Part shown: positions 8,592 to 16,805 of the stretch, piece after piece | How the letters are laid out: every line of letters begins with the position of its first letter | How positions within the stretch are numbered: position 1 is the first letter of the stretch | Assembly (NCBI RefSeq): GCF_030400225.1 | Contig: NZ_VJYB01000006.1 | Coordinates: 1-64,000 of the forward strand | DNA length: 64,000 bases | Direction: 5' to 3' | Origin: Lactobacillus sp. UCMA15818 | GTDB taxonomy: Bacteria > Bacillota > Bacilli > Lactobacillales > Lactobacillaceae | Notes under the pieces: generated by a model | Told to the model about the DNA's origin: nothing | Databases searched by the model: none | Seen by the model: only the letters and a program-made list of their open reading frames with translations | Made by a program: the position numbers and the translations under genes

Positions 8592-9491
8592 ATGAAAATA
8601 GGCCAAATATTCAAGTATTTTAGACGAACAAAACACATTACTCTCAAAGAGGCCAGCCAAGGAATTGTTTCTATTCCTTTTTTATCACGTTTTGAAAATG
8701 GATTAACGGATATTTCTTTCAGTCATTTACTAGAATTGCTGAACAGAATTAATGTCCAATTGTCAGAATTTGAATTTCTTTATCAACAAAAAAATCCGAC
8801 TAAAAATGACTTATTACCCGCTTTTCAGCAAGCATATCAAGCTGGAAATATTGATATGCTAAAAAAATATTTATCTGAATGGCAAGAAAAACAAGGCATG
8901 TTCGCTAACTTACAGACCATTCAACTAAAAATGATGTTGGTAACCTTGGGTGAAGGCGAACTCACAAAAAAGGAAATTACAATCTTGGTAACCTATTTTC
9001 AGAAAATTGATAATTGGACTTTCTTTGAGCTCTATTTATTTGGCCACGCTCTTTCATTTCTAGAATTGCCAATCATGCTTAATTTATTCAATGAGTTGCA
9101 AAAAAAAGAAATTATCTATGACGATTTCCGCCACGATAATTTCTCAATTCTTTTTTATATCTATAATAATGTTATTTTGCATTTACTAGCCAACAATTAC
9201 TTTAACCAAGCGCATACATTGGTCAACCACCTAGAAAATCATTTTTGTGCCCGTGATAAAGATTACTACCATAAAACACGACTCTTTAATTTAAAAGGAC
9301 TGACATTGTATTTACTAGGACAAAAAGAAGCTGGTCTTAAATTGCTAAAAAAAGCTAATCTGATTACCTACTTAACAAATCACGAGGTAAATTTTCTAAA
9401 GAATGAAAAAATATACCTTGCAAAGTATCTAACTGTACAAGAATTAACTGACGTTTTTGATTTCTCGCAGATTTCTTATCTAAAGGAGTAG
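8592..9491 (+). CDS. Rgg/MutR-family transcriptional regulator
   Basis: The ATG at 8592 (MKIGQIFKYFRR...) fits the family and has aggtt upstream; an in-frame ATG at 8556 would add 12 residues. An N-terminal XRE helix-turn-helix (KEASQGIVSIPFLSRFENGLTDISF) is followed by a long helical repeat domain of about 230 residues, as in Rgg, MutR and GadR regulators. Many of these bind short hydrophobic peptides, others act without a known ligand. It is divergent from an MFS exporter; I saw no clear pheromone-precursor gene next to it. Confidence 0.85.
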   Translation: MKIGQIFKYFRRTKHITLKEASQGIVSIPFLSRFENGLTDISFSHLLELLNRINVQLSEFEFLYQQKNPTKNDLLPAFQQAYQAGNIDMLKKYLSEWQEKQGMFANLQTIQLKMMLVTLGEGELTKKEITILVTYFQKIDNWTFFELYLFGHALSFLELPIMLNLFNELQKKEIIYDDFRHDNFSILFYIYNNVILHLLANNYFNQAHTLVNHLENHFCARDKDYYHKTRLFNLKGLTLYLLGQKEAGLKLLKKANLITYLTNHEVNFLKNEKIYLAKYLTVQELTDVFDFSQISYLKE

Positions 9492-9494
9492 TCG

Positions 9495-10049
9495 CTACTT
9501 GTTCATCTGAAATAAGATCTCTCTCAAAGCCGTATTTAGTGCCTCACTAATTTGCTGTGGATTTTTAGGTAATCTATCCTTAAAAATGGTATCTAGGAGT
9601 ACACAAAATCCACCAATTGAGTAGATAATTGCGTAATAATATTGATTATCTGCCCTTTTTTGTCTCCATGGAACTCTGATGTTCAAAAGCGTAGCCGCAA
9701 TCGTTGAAATATGACGAGTTAGTAGTGGAACAAGTAAATTATGGCGGGCTAGCATCACTACTCTCTGACGATGTGGCCAAAGAAAGTTGATAAAACATTT
9801 AGAAATATCTTCTGGTTTCATTGGTACACCCGATAAATACTCCTGATAACTATGTAAATATTTTGCTAACATTTCATCCAAAATGGATGTCTTGCTACCA
9901 AAATACCGGTAATAGGTTCTGCGTGAATATCCCGATTCCAGAGTTAACTGCTTGATTGTAATATCTTCGAATTGTTCATGCTCAAGTAAACAAAATAGTG
10001 CCTCGACAAATGCGTTCTTTGATTGCTCAATCATCTTATCTCTAGTCAT
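9495..10049 (-). CDS. TetR/AcrR-family transcriptional regulator
   Basis: The 184-residue protein has a TetR helix-turn-helix at residues about 10-55 (FVEALFCLLEHEQFEDITIKQL, then SGYSRRTYYRYFGSKTSIL). A helical ligand-binding/dimer domain like the TetR_C_7 type follows. It is divergent from the HXXEE membrane protein gene, and a large inverted repeat lies between the two starts. Its 3' end lies 4 bp from the convergent Rgg gene, with no clear terminator in between. Confidence 0.9.
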   Translation of the reverse strand: MTRDKMIEQSKNAFVEALFCLLEHEQFEDITIKQLTLESGYSRRTYYRYFGSKTSILDEMLAKYLHSYQEYLSGVPMKPEDISKCFINFLWPHRQRVVMLARHNLLVPLLTRHISTIAATLLNIRVPWRQKRADNQYYYAIIYSIGGFCVLLDTIFKDRLPKNPQQISEALNTALREILFQMNK

Positions 10050-10083
10050 GGCACAATCTCCCCTTTTTTATGGCACATACGTT

Positions 10084-10125
10084 ACTTGTATTTATTATGC
10101 ATGAAAATCATAATACACTACAAGT
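10084..10125. promoter_or_regulatory. candidate TetR operator between divergent genes
   Basis: An extended dyad has outer arms acttgta/tacaagt (10084-10090 and 10119-10125) and inner arms tattatg/cataata (10093-10099 and 10109-10115). It sits between the TetR gene and the HXXEE gene, immediately upstream of the latter's ribosome binding site, as expected for an autorepressed pair. Confidence 0.65.
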
Positions 10126-10141
10126 ATAGGAGGTTATCAAA

Positions 10142-10627
10142 ATGACAATCTGGTCTTCGTACTGGTTATTACCATTATTATTTATGTTCCACGATTTTGA
10201 AGAATTAGTTTTTGTACCCCACTGGCTGCAAAGAAATGACCCAACTATTTATGGCCGTACATTATTTGGTGGAGTAAATCGCTCGGATATCTTGTCCGCT
10301 GGAATTTGGGAAGAGTTCTGTATTTACTTAGCACTCTCTGTCATCGCTTACTGGTTCAATTATCCGCTATTAATAGTTGCTGCTACACTCCCTTATTTCT
10401 TTCATCTCATAATGCACATCGGCTTTTCACTGATTAAGCATGCTTATGTCCCTGGCGTTGTAACAGCTCTTATTGAAATTCCTGTGACTATTGCCTATTT
10501 ACTTATCTTAACTAAACTGACATACTCACCATTTTGGCAATGGCTGCTTATTATTTTCATGATGTTTGTTTTCTTCATAGGTAATCTTAAACTTATTCAT
10601 TGGCTAATGGCCAAAGTGAATTTGTAA
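10142..10627 (+). CDS. HXXEE-domain membrane protein
   Basis: The 161-residue protein shows the HXXEE signature near its start (FHDFEELVFVPHW, His and the Glu pair at about residues 17-21). Several hydrophobic segments, conserved acidic WEEF and a FHLIMHIGFSLI helix follow. HXXEE proteins are small integral membrane proteins of unknown function, usually next to a TetR or HxlR regulator, as here. The start is preceded by ggaggttatcaaa. Confidence 0.85.
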   Translation: MTIWSSYWLLPLLFMFHDFEELVFVPHWLQRNDPTIYGRTLFGGVNRSDILSAGIWEEFCIYLALSVIAYWFNYPLLIVAATLPYFFHLIMHIGFSLIKHAYVPGVVTALIEIPVTIAYLLILTKLTYSPFWQWLLIIFMMFVFFIGNLKLIHWLMAKVNL

Positions 10628-10850
10628 AAAATACCAAGTACCTATCATAATGGGAGTGCTTCATGCAATTCGTTCGGCTAATTCTTTCTGTGATACATTA
10701 TTTACATCTTTCAATATAATTACAAACATTTTATTTTATCACATCCAAGTTCATCTAAACTATCTTGTCCGGGAAATCTCCACCTAAAAGATTTCTACAA
10801 ATAGTATTCTTACTATGCAAAGTAGTTCAGTGACATCCAGATTGGTATGC
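10628..10850 (-). pseudogene. degenerate region with an HTH-like coding remnant
   Basis: This stretch holds no intact gene. On the minus strand around 10660-10765 one frame reads LDELGCDKIKMFVIILKD then VNNVSQKELAERIA before a stop. The tail resembles the first part of a MarR- or XRE-type helix-turn-helix and then breaks off where the recognition helix should follow. It may be the residue of a deleted regulator, but it is short and could be chance. Confidence 0.25.
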
Positions 10851-10897
10851 AATGATTCCTAATATCTGTAATCAAGATGTTTAGGAATCATTTTTTC
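10851..10897 (+). terminator. rho-independent terminator
   Basis: Arms aatgattcctaa (10851-10862) and ttaggaatcatt (10881-10892) are followed by T residues on the plus strand. It would end transcription from the HXXEE gene before the GNAT gene. Confidence 0.8.
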
Positions 10898-11016
10898 ATA
10901 AACCGCACTTTAGCAATTTCAGTCTATTTATCATTAAAGAAGTTATCTATTCAAACCATCTCCTAAAAAGCATATAATTAGCCTAAATATTTATCACTTA
11001 GGGAGATGTATAAATA

Positions 11017-11505
11017 ATGATTATCCACCGAGCTTTCAAAGACACGGATGCCGTTGAAGTTGCTAATTTGGTCAAAAAAACTATGTTGACTACCAATATT
11101 AAAGACTATTCCAAGGAATACTTGGAAAATGATTTGAAAAAATTGACAGCTTTAGACTTTATTGAAAAGGCTAAATATTTTCATTGCTACGTATTTTCAG
11201 ATAATACTGCTGAAAATAAAATTATCGGTGTAGGTTCAATTGGAGCTTACTGGGGTAAAAAAGATGAAAGTAGTTTCTTCAATATTTTCGTATTGCCGGA
11301 ATATCAAGGCAAAGGAATTGGCAGACAAATTATTCAAACATTGGAACAAGATACATTCTTTAAAAGAGCTAGAAGAATTGAAGTTCCAGCTTCAATTACA
11401 GGACTAAAATTCTATCAAAAAATGGGTTATTCCTTTAAAAACGGCATTGATATAATTGATGATGAAGGCCTCTATCGACTTGAAAAATTTAATCGGACTG
11501 AATAA
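11017..11505 (+). CDS. GNAT-family N-acetyltransferase
   Basis: The 162-residue protein has the acetyl-CoA-binding core of the GNAT fold: the FFNIFVLPEYQGKGIGRQIIQTLE segment (about residues 88-111; QGKGIG is the pyrophosphate loop) and a C-terminal GLKFYQKMGYSFKNG strand. It transfers an acetyl group from acetyl-CoA to an unidentified amine. The start follows agggagatg. It is followed 85 bp later by a second, different GNAT gene. Confidence 0.88.
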   Translation: MIIHRAFKDTDAVEVANLVKKTMLTTNIKDYSKEYLENDLKKLTALDFIEKAKYFHCYVFSDNTAENKIIGVGSIGAYWGKKDESSFFNIFVLPEYQGKGIGRQIIQTLEQDTFFKRARRIEVPASITGLKFYQKMGYSFKNGIDIIDDEGLYRLEKFNRTE

Positions 11506-11589
11506 GTTAAATACTACTTCTATTTTTGTTATAACAATTGTTCAACAAGACCTACCAATTTTAAATCAAATTTAAGGAGAGGTTCAATT
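11506..11589 (+). promoter_or_regulatory. leader/promoter region shared with the 22.0 kb GNAT gene
   Basis: The stretch aagttaaatactacttctat...ttgttataac...attttaaatca is clearly homologous to 22019-22090, which lies ahead of another GNAT gene. It includes a -10-like TATAAC. The duplication suggests the two acetyltransferase cassettes share an origin or have exchanged sequence. Confidence 0.55.
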
Positions 11590-12132
11590 ATGGATATTAA
11601 AATACTTGATTCAAATGATTTTTTATCTTTCAAAAGAATTAGACTGTTTGCTTTGAAAAATGATCCTATGGCTTTTGGCTCTAGCTATGAAGAAGAATCG
11701 CAAAAGACTGATAGTTACTTTAAAAACAAAATTAAACAAGAAAAAAATAAATTTACAATTGGTTTTTTTGAATCAGGTCAGCTAGTCAATATCGCTTCTT
11801 TTACACAACAAAATAATTTAAAGGAGCAGCATAAGGGTGAAATTACCTCTGTTTATTGCTTGAACAATTATAGAAATCAGGGACTTACTAAAAAAGTACT
11901 CACTATTTTATTGGATAAAGCATTCTTAATCCCAGAATTAAAAGTTTTAAAAATTACTGTTTTATCTGAAAATAAACCAGCAAAAAAGTTATACAGCAGT
12001 CTTGGTTTTAAAAAATATGGTCGAGAGCCTTATTCATTATTTGACGGTGAAAAGTACTATGATGAGGACTTAATGTACCTAAATTATGAAGCCTTTATAA
12101 CCCAACAAAATATCATTACTAGTGTAAAATAA
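11590..12132 (+). CDS. GNAT-family N-acetyltransferase
   Basis: A 180-residue GNAT protein. The N-terminal half has FKRIRLFALKNDPMAFGSSYEEE, a feature of the RimI-like/YhaP-type subgroup. The acetyl-CoA site is at EITSVYCLNNYRNQGLTKKVL (about residues 84-104), and the last motif is NKPAKKLYSSLGFKKYG. The Q/RxxGxG loop is modified to RNQGLTK, so glycine spacing is kept only in part. The start follows aaggagagg. The substrate is unknown. Confidence 0.87.
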   Translation: MDIKILDSNDFLSFKRIRLFALKNDPMAFGSSYEEESQKTDSYFKNKIKQEKNKFTIGFFESGQLVNIASFTQQNNLKEQHKGEITSVYCLNNYRNQGLTKKVLTILLDKAFLIPELKVLKITVLSENKPAKKLYSSLGFKKYGREPYSLFDGEKYYDEDLMYLNYEAFITQQNIITSVK

Positions 12133-12264
12133 CTATCATTCTATCGAATTAAAATTTAAGCATAAATTGTTACACGACAACACTCCGAATGAATGCAATA
12201 TCCTAAGATTCATTTCAGTGTAGCCTAATTGTATTTTAAATTAAAAATACTGGAGTCAGGAAAA

Positions 12265-12519
12265 ATGGATAAATTAATAAGCACCATTATTACGCAAATT
12301 TGTTATACAACTTTGGTATACGGACGAATAAATAAAAAATTATATCTCAACTTATCAAACAGTGAAATCAAAGATTTGATAAGTACAACAATATTAAACG
12401 CTACTAATATTGAACATATCAGAAAAAATTACTATGTTTATAATTATCCAGCCAACATCAGAATTACAGTTAATGCACATAACTTTCGGGTTATCACAGC
12501 TGATAAGTTGGACAAATAA
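12265..12519 (+). CDS. DUF3781-family protein
   Basis: The ATG at 12265 has ggagtcagg just upstream; an upstream start at 12229 lacks one. The 84-residue protein matches the layout of DUF3781: VYGRINKKLYLN near the start, an I...A..IE..RKNYYV segment, and a final IRITVNAHNFRVITADK. The function of this family is unknown; members are often near acetyltransferases and regulators. Fragments of its 3' end recur, once forward and once inverted, at 22095-22164. Confidence 0.7.
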   Translation: MDKLISTIITQICYTTLVYGRINKKLYLNLSNSEIKDLISTTILNATNIEHIRKNYYVYNYPANIRITVNAHNFRVITADKLDK

Positions 12520-12553
12520 CTGAATAAACATTTAGTTCGTTTAGTAGCACCAA

Positions 12554-12595
12554 CAAAAAAGGACCTGATACCAGTTAATTACCAGAATCAGATCC
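12554..12595 (-). terminator. terminator of the msm permease operon
   Basis: The inverted repeat aggacctgataccag/accagaatcagatcct (12560-12595) is followed on the minus strand by a run of T (12554-12559). It lies directly after msmG. Confidence 0.85.
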
Positions 12596-12611
12596 TAACA
12601 ATTTAAACTTT

Positions 12612-13457
12612 CTACTTAACTGCTCCACTGACTACCCCAGAAATGATATATCGCTGGAAAAAGATATACATCAATAACACTGGAGCAAGAACTAAGACGT
12701 AAGAAGCAAATGCTAGGTTATAGTTAGTTGAAAATTGTCCTTGAAAAACATACTGTGCTAACTGTAAGGTTTGATCTTTCGGATTACTCAACAATACTAG
12801 GGGCATCAAAAAGTCATTCCAAGTCCACATAAATGATAAAATAGCCACTGTCGCGTGCATTGGTTTCATCAGTGGGAAAATAACTTTAAAAAATACTTGC
12901 AAAGGTGTTGCACCATCTATAACTGCAGCTTCTTCAAGTGCAGTTGGTATTTGTTTAATAAAGCCTGAATAGAGAAAGGTGTTCATTGGAAGTCCGAAAA
13001 CAATATATAAAAATGTAATCCCAAAGACATTGTCCATATGAAAGGCACTAACTTCTTTAACTAATGGAAGCATTATTACATTGAAAGGAATAAACATTGC
13101 ACTAATGAAATAATAGTACAAGACATTAAAGAACTTACTTTTTTTACGATTTCTTGTAATTGCATATGCTGCCATTGAGTTAGTTAAAATTGTAAAAACA
13201 ATATTTACAATTGTAATGAAGAAAGTGTTTAAAAACATTCGCGAATAATCTGTCATTTTCCATGCTTCAGAGAAGTTGCTCCATTGAATATGTTTTGGCA
13301 ATGATAAAACATTACCCATATCACTCGGATTTTTCAATGAAATTACTAGTGCCATATAAAGTGGACCTAGAATAACAAATATCGCTATTACCATTAAAAT
13401 AGCAGTTAAGGTGTAATTAGGTTTATTTAAGCGTTTCTTCATTAATGTTTTTTTCAT
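12612..13457 (-). CDS. msmG: sugar ABC transporter permease, MsmG-like
   Basis: A 281-residue inner-membrane permease with six hydrophobic segments. It has the EAA-type loop EEAAVIDGATPLQVFFKVIFPLMKP at about residues 178-202, which contacts the ATPase. It belongs to the MalG/MsmG type of the carbohydrate uptake-1 family. Its start overlaps the msmF stop by four bases (ATGA), so the two permeases are translationally coupled. It is the last gene of the regulator-msmE-msmF-msmG operon and is followed by a terminator. The ATPase is supplied by the separate msmK-type gene at 19.6 kb. Confidence 0.9.
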   Translation of the reverse strand: MKKTLMKKRLNKPNYTLTAILMVIAIFVILGPLYMALVISLKNPSDMGNVLSLPKHIQWSNFSEAWKMTDYSRMFLNTFFITIVNIVFTILTNSMAAYAITRNRKKSKFFNVLYYYFISAMFIPFNVIMLPLVKEVSAFHMDNVFGITFLYIVFGLPMNTFLYSGFIKQIPTALEEAAVIDGATPLQVFFKVIFPLMKPMHATVAILSFMWTWNDFLMPLVLLSNPKDQTLQLAQYVFQGQFSTNYNLAFASYVLVLAPVLLMYIFFQRYIISGVVSGAVK

Positions 13458-14329
13458 TGCAACCTCTCCTCGCGTTTATTCAAAATATTCAATTGCAATA
13501 ATGAAATCGCTGCAACAATAATGAATAAAACTACCGCATTAGCAGATTGAATTGCAAACTGTGAACTTTGGAAACCTTGTGTGTAGATTAAGACTGAGAT
13601 TGATGTTGTACTATTTCCGGGACCACCTGAAGTCATTGCCATAATCTGATCAAATACCATTAAATAACCTTTAACGGACAGAACCAAATTAATTGTAAAG
13701 AATGGGGCAATCAACGGAAAAGTAATTTTCCAAAAGCGTTTCCATGGAGTTGTTCCATCAATTAAGGCTGCTTCATAGATTTCATCATCAACTGATTGCA
13801 ATCCCGAAAGATAAATTAAGATATTAAAAGCCATTCCTTGCCAAATAGTTACGATTAAAATACCAACCCAAGCATGGTCAGTTCCCAAAATATTAGTACT
13901 AATACTCGACCAATCAAGTGCTTTCCCAAAATTAGGAATCATTGTGCCAAAAATAAAATTGAAAATAAAACCGACAATTAACATCCCCATCATATAAGGA
14001 AGAAAGTAAAGTGCTCTTAAAACTTTCTTATATTTAATATTTGCATTTAGCCCCACTGCCAGTGCTAGTGAAATAGCATTAACAAAAATGGTAGCAAATA
14101 GTGCAAACTTAAAGGTAAACCAATATGCCTGGCTAATTTGGCTGTTCGAAAACATATAAAGGTAATTCCTTAATCCAACAAAATGCCAACCACCATAACC
14201 TGGCCAATCAGTAAAGCTGTAAAATACACCACGTAAAAAAGGTACCGTATGAAAGATAAAAAATAAAATTGCCAGTGGCAGAACCATCAAGTAAGGTGTA
14301 ATATCACGTTTTTTCTTTAACCTTTCCAT
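13454..14329 (-). CDS. msmF: sugar ABC transporter permease, MsmF-like
   Basis: The start at 14329 (MERLKKKRDITPYLMV) has aaggaatg upstream and begins four bases after the msmE stop; a longer frame to 14374 would overlap msmE. The protein (about 291 residues) has six hydrophobic segments and the EAA loop YEAALIDGTTPWKRFWKITFPL. A periplasmic-side loop with GGPGNSTTSISVLIY is typical of MalF/MsmF/UgpA permeases. With MsmG it forms the channel of an oligosaccharide importer. Confidence 0.9.
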   Translation of the reverse strand: MERLKKKRDITPYLMVLPLAILFFIFHTVPFLRGVFYSFTDWPGYGGWHFVGLRNYLYMFSNSQISQAYWFTFKFALFATIFVNAISLALAVGLNANIKYKKVLRALYFLPYMMGMLIVGFIFNFIFGTMIPNFGKALDWSSISTNILGTDHAWVGILIVTIWQGMAFNILIYLSGLQSVDDEIYEAALIDGTTPWKRFWKITFPLIAPFFTINLVLSVKGYLMVFDQIMAMTSGGPGNSTTSISVLIYTQGFQSSQFAIQSANAVVLFIIVAAISLLQLNILNKREERLQ

Positions 14330-14333
14330 AAAA

Positions 14334-15602
14334 TCATTCCTTAATGTTTGCAGAATTAAATGCTTTGTCTGCATTTTCTAATGATTGCGTTATGTTCTTT
14401 GAAGCACTCATGCCGGACTTAGCATTAACGCCAGTTTGAGTTAAAACTTTTGTTAAATCTAAAGCACTTGGATAGTAATGATCTGGATAGTTGACAACCT
14501 GTCCTTTTTCCAACTGTGAACTAATTCCAGAGACAAGTTTGCTATTTTGTGTAACACCCTTAATGGCTGAAAAAGCAAATTGTTCTTTAGTATATTGCTT
14601 AGCATTCCCATTTTCCATTAAAAATTTAACAAATTTTTCAGCGGCTTTAGCATGTTCTGTCTTGTTAGAAATTGCAAGTGCTACATCTACTCCAGAAGTT
14701 ACTTTATTTTGAGCGGCTTTTTCATTAACAGGTAACATAAACATTCCTAAATCTGCATTCTTGTTTAACTGTGTAATTCCCGGAATAACAAAATTACCAT
14801 TAACCATCATTGCCGCCTTGTCTTTAGCAAATGCAGCAACACCATCGTTATAAGAAGTTCCAGTATAGTCGTTTTGACCATAATTTAATAATTCCAAATA
14901 TTTAGCCATGACTTGTTTATGAGTTTTGGCAAAAGTAGTTTTGTTATCCAACCTTTTATTAATCCAATTTTTTGAAATCATATTGGCTGACAATTGGTTA
15001 AATACTGCTAAAGTAGTCCAACTATCTTTAAAGGTAAATTCAATCGGTGTAATATTCTTAGATTTGAGAATTTTACAATCATTGATAAATTCACTCCAAG
15101 TTGTCGGTGTTTCCGTAATACCAGCTTGAGCAAAAAGTTTTTTATTATAAATAACCCCCGAAGCATTTATTGCGTAAGGAACAGCATATAATTTGTTACC
15201 GGAATACAGCGAAGTAATCATTTTCCGATAAACTGGTTGTGTTTTGCTAACATAAGATTGCCTACTTAAATCTTTCAAGACATGTGCTTTTTCTAGTTGT
15301 AAAAAGTTGGCATCCCCACCAACAGCCATCACATCAGGAATAGAATTCTTGGATAAGTAACTTTTCAAAACGGTTCCTGCATTAGACGGAGAAGATAACT
15401 TGACACTAATATTTGGATTTTGCTTTTCAAATTTACTAATCAGTTTTTTGTAGGTTGAAGCGTTTTCGGTTTTAGTTGAAAAAAATTGCAAAGTTGTTTT
15501 TCCATTTGATGAACTTGATGAACTACAACCAGTAAGAAGTAAACTGGCAGCTGCGATTCCAATAACCCCTGATAGAATATATTTGAATTTTTCCTTAAAC
15601 AT
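14334..15602 (-). CDS. msmE: sugar-binding lipoprotein, MsmE-like
   Basis: A 422-residue extracellular solute-binding protein (family 1). It has a lipoprotein signal peptide: basic start, hydrophobic core, and lipobox LLTGC at about residues 22-26, so it is anchored by Cys26, followed by a Ser-rich linker. The mature part shows PDVMAVGGDANF, KLYAVPYAINASGVIYNKKLF and AKDKAAMMVNG motifs of sugar binders. It delivers substrate to the MsmFG channel. It sits second in the operon, six bp after the LacI gene. Given the linked alpha-1,6-glucosidase, isomalto-oligosaccharides are a likely substrate. Confidence 0.9.
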   Translation of the reverse strand: MFKEKFKYILSGVIGIAAASLLLTGCSSSSSSNGKTTLQFFSTKTENASTYKKLISKFEKQNPNISVKLSSPSNAGTVLKSYLSKNSIPDVMAVGGDANFLQLEKAHVLKDLSRQSYVSKTQPVYRKMITSLYSGNKLYAVPYAINASGVIYNKKLFAQAGITETPTTWSEFINDCKILKSKNITPIEFTFKDSWTTLAVFNQLSANMISKNWINKRLDNKTTFAKTHKQVMAKYLELLNYGQNDYTGTSYNDGVAAFAKDKAAMMVNGNFVIPGITQLNKNADLGMFMLPVNEKAAQNKVTSGVDVALAISNKTEHAKAAEKFVKFLMENGNAKQYTKEQFAFSAIKGVTQNSKLVSGISSQLEKGQVVNYPDHYYPSALDLTKVLTQTGVNAKSGMSASKNITQSLENADKAFNSANIKE

Positions 15603-15608
15603 ATTTGA

Positions 15609-16613
15609 TTACCCTCTTTTTTCTTTTGTTGTCTGACCTAACTCCAAGCTAAAATTCAGTAACTGACTTTTCATTACTTTCCCGTCATTAATACATGCAA
15701 TCAACTCTGAGCAACTTTGAATACCCATTTGAAAAAAAGGTTGTTTAATTGTTGTCAAAGTTGGAGATACCATTTTGGCTAAACTTGTCCCATCATAACC
15801 AGTAATCGAAAGTTCCTTAGGAATTATAATATTGTTCGCAGCAGCCTCAGAAATTGCACCTAAAGCACACTCGTCACTAACACAGCAAATACAACTAATA
15901 TCAATTGCGTCCTTCAAATAGTTTCGAACAGCTTTTCTACCAGAAGTGAAATCAAAAACCCCAGTTTGAATCCATTCATCCTGAAATTTAATTCCAGCAT
16001 CAATCAAGGCTTTTTTATACCCTGCAAAACGCGGTTGTCCCGCAACTTTATCTTGTAAATTAGGCCCTGCTAATCCAATCCTTCGGTGTCCAATACTAAT
16101 TAAATAATTCGTAATTGCATACATTGCTGAATAATCGTCAACCTTGATATAGGGTAAATCTGAATCTGGGACCATAGTCGAAACCAAAATAGTTTTAATA
16201 TCATTTTTTTCTAAATATGCCGTTTCTACTTGGCTCAACTGGCTTGAAATTATTATCAGTCCATCCACTTTGAACTCATTCATTCTAATGATTTTCTGCA
16301 AAATATACTTACTAGCCGATCCAGTATGTGAAATAATAACATCAAAATTCAATTGTTCAGCAACTTCTTCAATTCCATCAATAATCGGATTAGAGAAGCT
16401 TGTTGGCACCGTAGGCATAATTACGCCTATAGTTTGGCTTCTTTTCCTAACAAGTGAACGAGCTAATGAATTTTTTGTATAATTCAGCTCTTTTGAAACC
16501 GCTTTCACTTTTTGGTAAGTAACCTCTGAATATCCTCCTAAGTCATTTATAACCCTTGAAACTGTCGCAATTGATACTCCTGCTGCTTTTGCAATATCTT
16601 TAATGGTGGCCAT
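15609..16613 (-). CDS. LacI-family regulator of the msm operon
   Basis: The 334-residue protein opens with a canonical LacI helix-turn-helix (IKDIAKAAGVSIATVSRVIN, residues 4-23, with the hinge LARSLVRKRSQTIGVI near 50-65). It ends in a periplasmic-binding-like effector domain (ITGYDGTSLAKMVSPTLTTI). It is the first gene of the msm operon and probably represses it until a sugar or sugar phosphate binds. The palindrome cgtaaacgtttacg lies between its promoter and its start, as expected for self-regulation. Confidence 0.9.
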   Translation of the reverse strand: MATIKDIAKAAGVSIATVSRVINDLGGYSEVTYQKVKAVSKELNYTKNSLARSLVRKRSQTIGVIMPTVPTSFSNPIIDGIEEVAEQLNFDVIISHTGSASKYILQKIIRMNEFKVDGLIIISSQLSQVETAYLEKNDIKTILVSTMVPDSDLPYIKVDDYSAMYAITNYLISIGHRRIGLAGPNLQDKVAGQPRFAGYKKALIDAGIKFQDEWIQTGVFDFTSGRKAVRNYLKDAIDISCICCVSDECALGAISEAAANNIIIPKELSITGYDGTSLAKMVSPTLTTIKQPFFQMGIQSCSELIACINDGKVMKSQLLNFSLELGQTTKEKRG

Positions 16614-16637
16614 CCAATCACCTAAACTTTCATTCAG

Positions 16638-16651
16638 CGTAAACGTTTACG
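16638..16651. promoter_or_regulatory. LacI-type operator in the msm promoter
   Basis: The perfect 14-bp palindrome cgtaaacgtttacg has the central CG and TAAAC/GTTTA half-sites typical of LacI/GalR proteins. It lies just downstream of the minus-strand promoter (-10 at 16657-16662), so a bound repressor would block transcription. CcpA could also bind a site of this form. Confidence 0.8.
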
Positions 16652-16656
16652 TCAAT

Positions 16657-16685
16657 AAAATAACATTACACTAAAAAATTGTCAA
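16657..16685 (-). promoter_or_regulatory. promoter of the regulator-msmEFG operon
   Basis: On the minus strand TTGACA (16680-16685) and TATTTT (16657-16662) are spaced by 17 bp. The LacI-type operator lies just downstream. Confidence 0.7.
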
Positions 16686-16713
16686 GCATTTTAAATAAAT
16701 ACTTTTTATTTTT

Positions 16714-16750
16714 TGAAATCGCTTGCAAAAAAATAAATGGCGCTTATAAT
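16714..16750 (+). promoter_or_regulatory. dexB promoter with overlapping cre-like site
   Basis: TTGCAA (16723-16728) and TATAAT (16745-16750) with a 16-bp spacer form the promoter. The sequence TGAAATCGCTTGCA (16714-16727) matches the cre consensus TGWAANCGNTNWCA at 13 of 14 positions and overlaps the -35. CcpA-mediated catabolite repression is therefore likely. Confidence 0.7.
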
Positions 16751-16766
16751 TCTAATTATTAATAAG

Positions 16767-16782
16767 CTTGGAACGTTCCAAG
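16767..16782. promoter_or_regulatory. palindromic operator upstream of dexB
   Basis: The perfect palindrome cttggaacgttccaag lies downstream of the -10 and upstream of the ribosome binding site. Its sequence differs from the cgtaaacgtttacg site, so it may be the target of the second LacI protein encoded at 18492. Confidence 0.7.
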
Positions 16783-16805
16783 TTAATATTTTGGAGGTAA
16801 TATAT

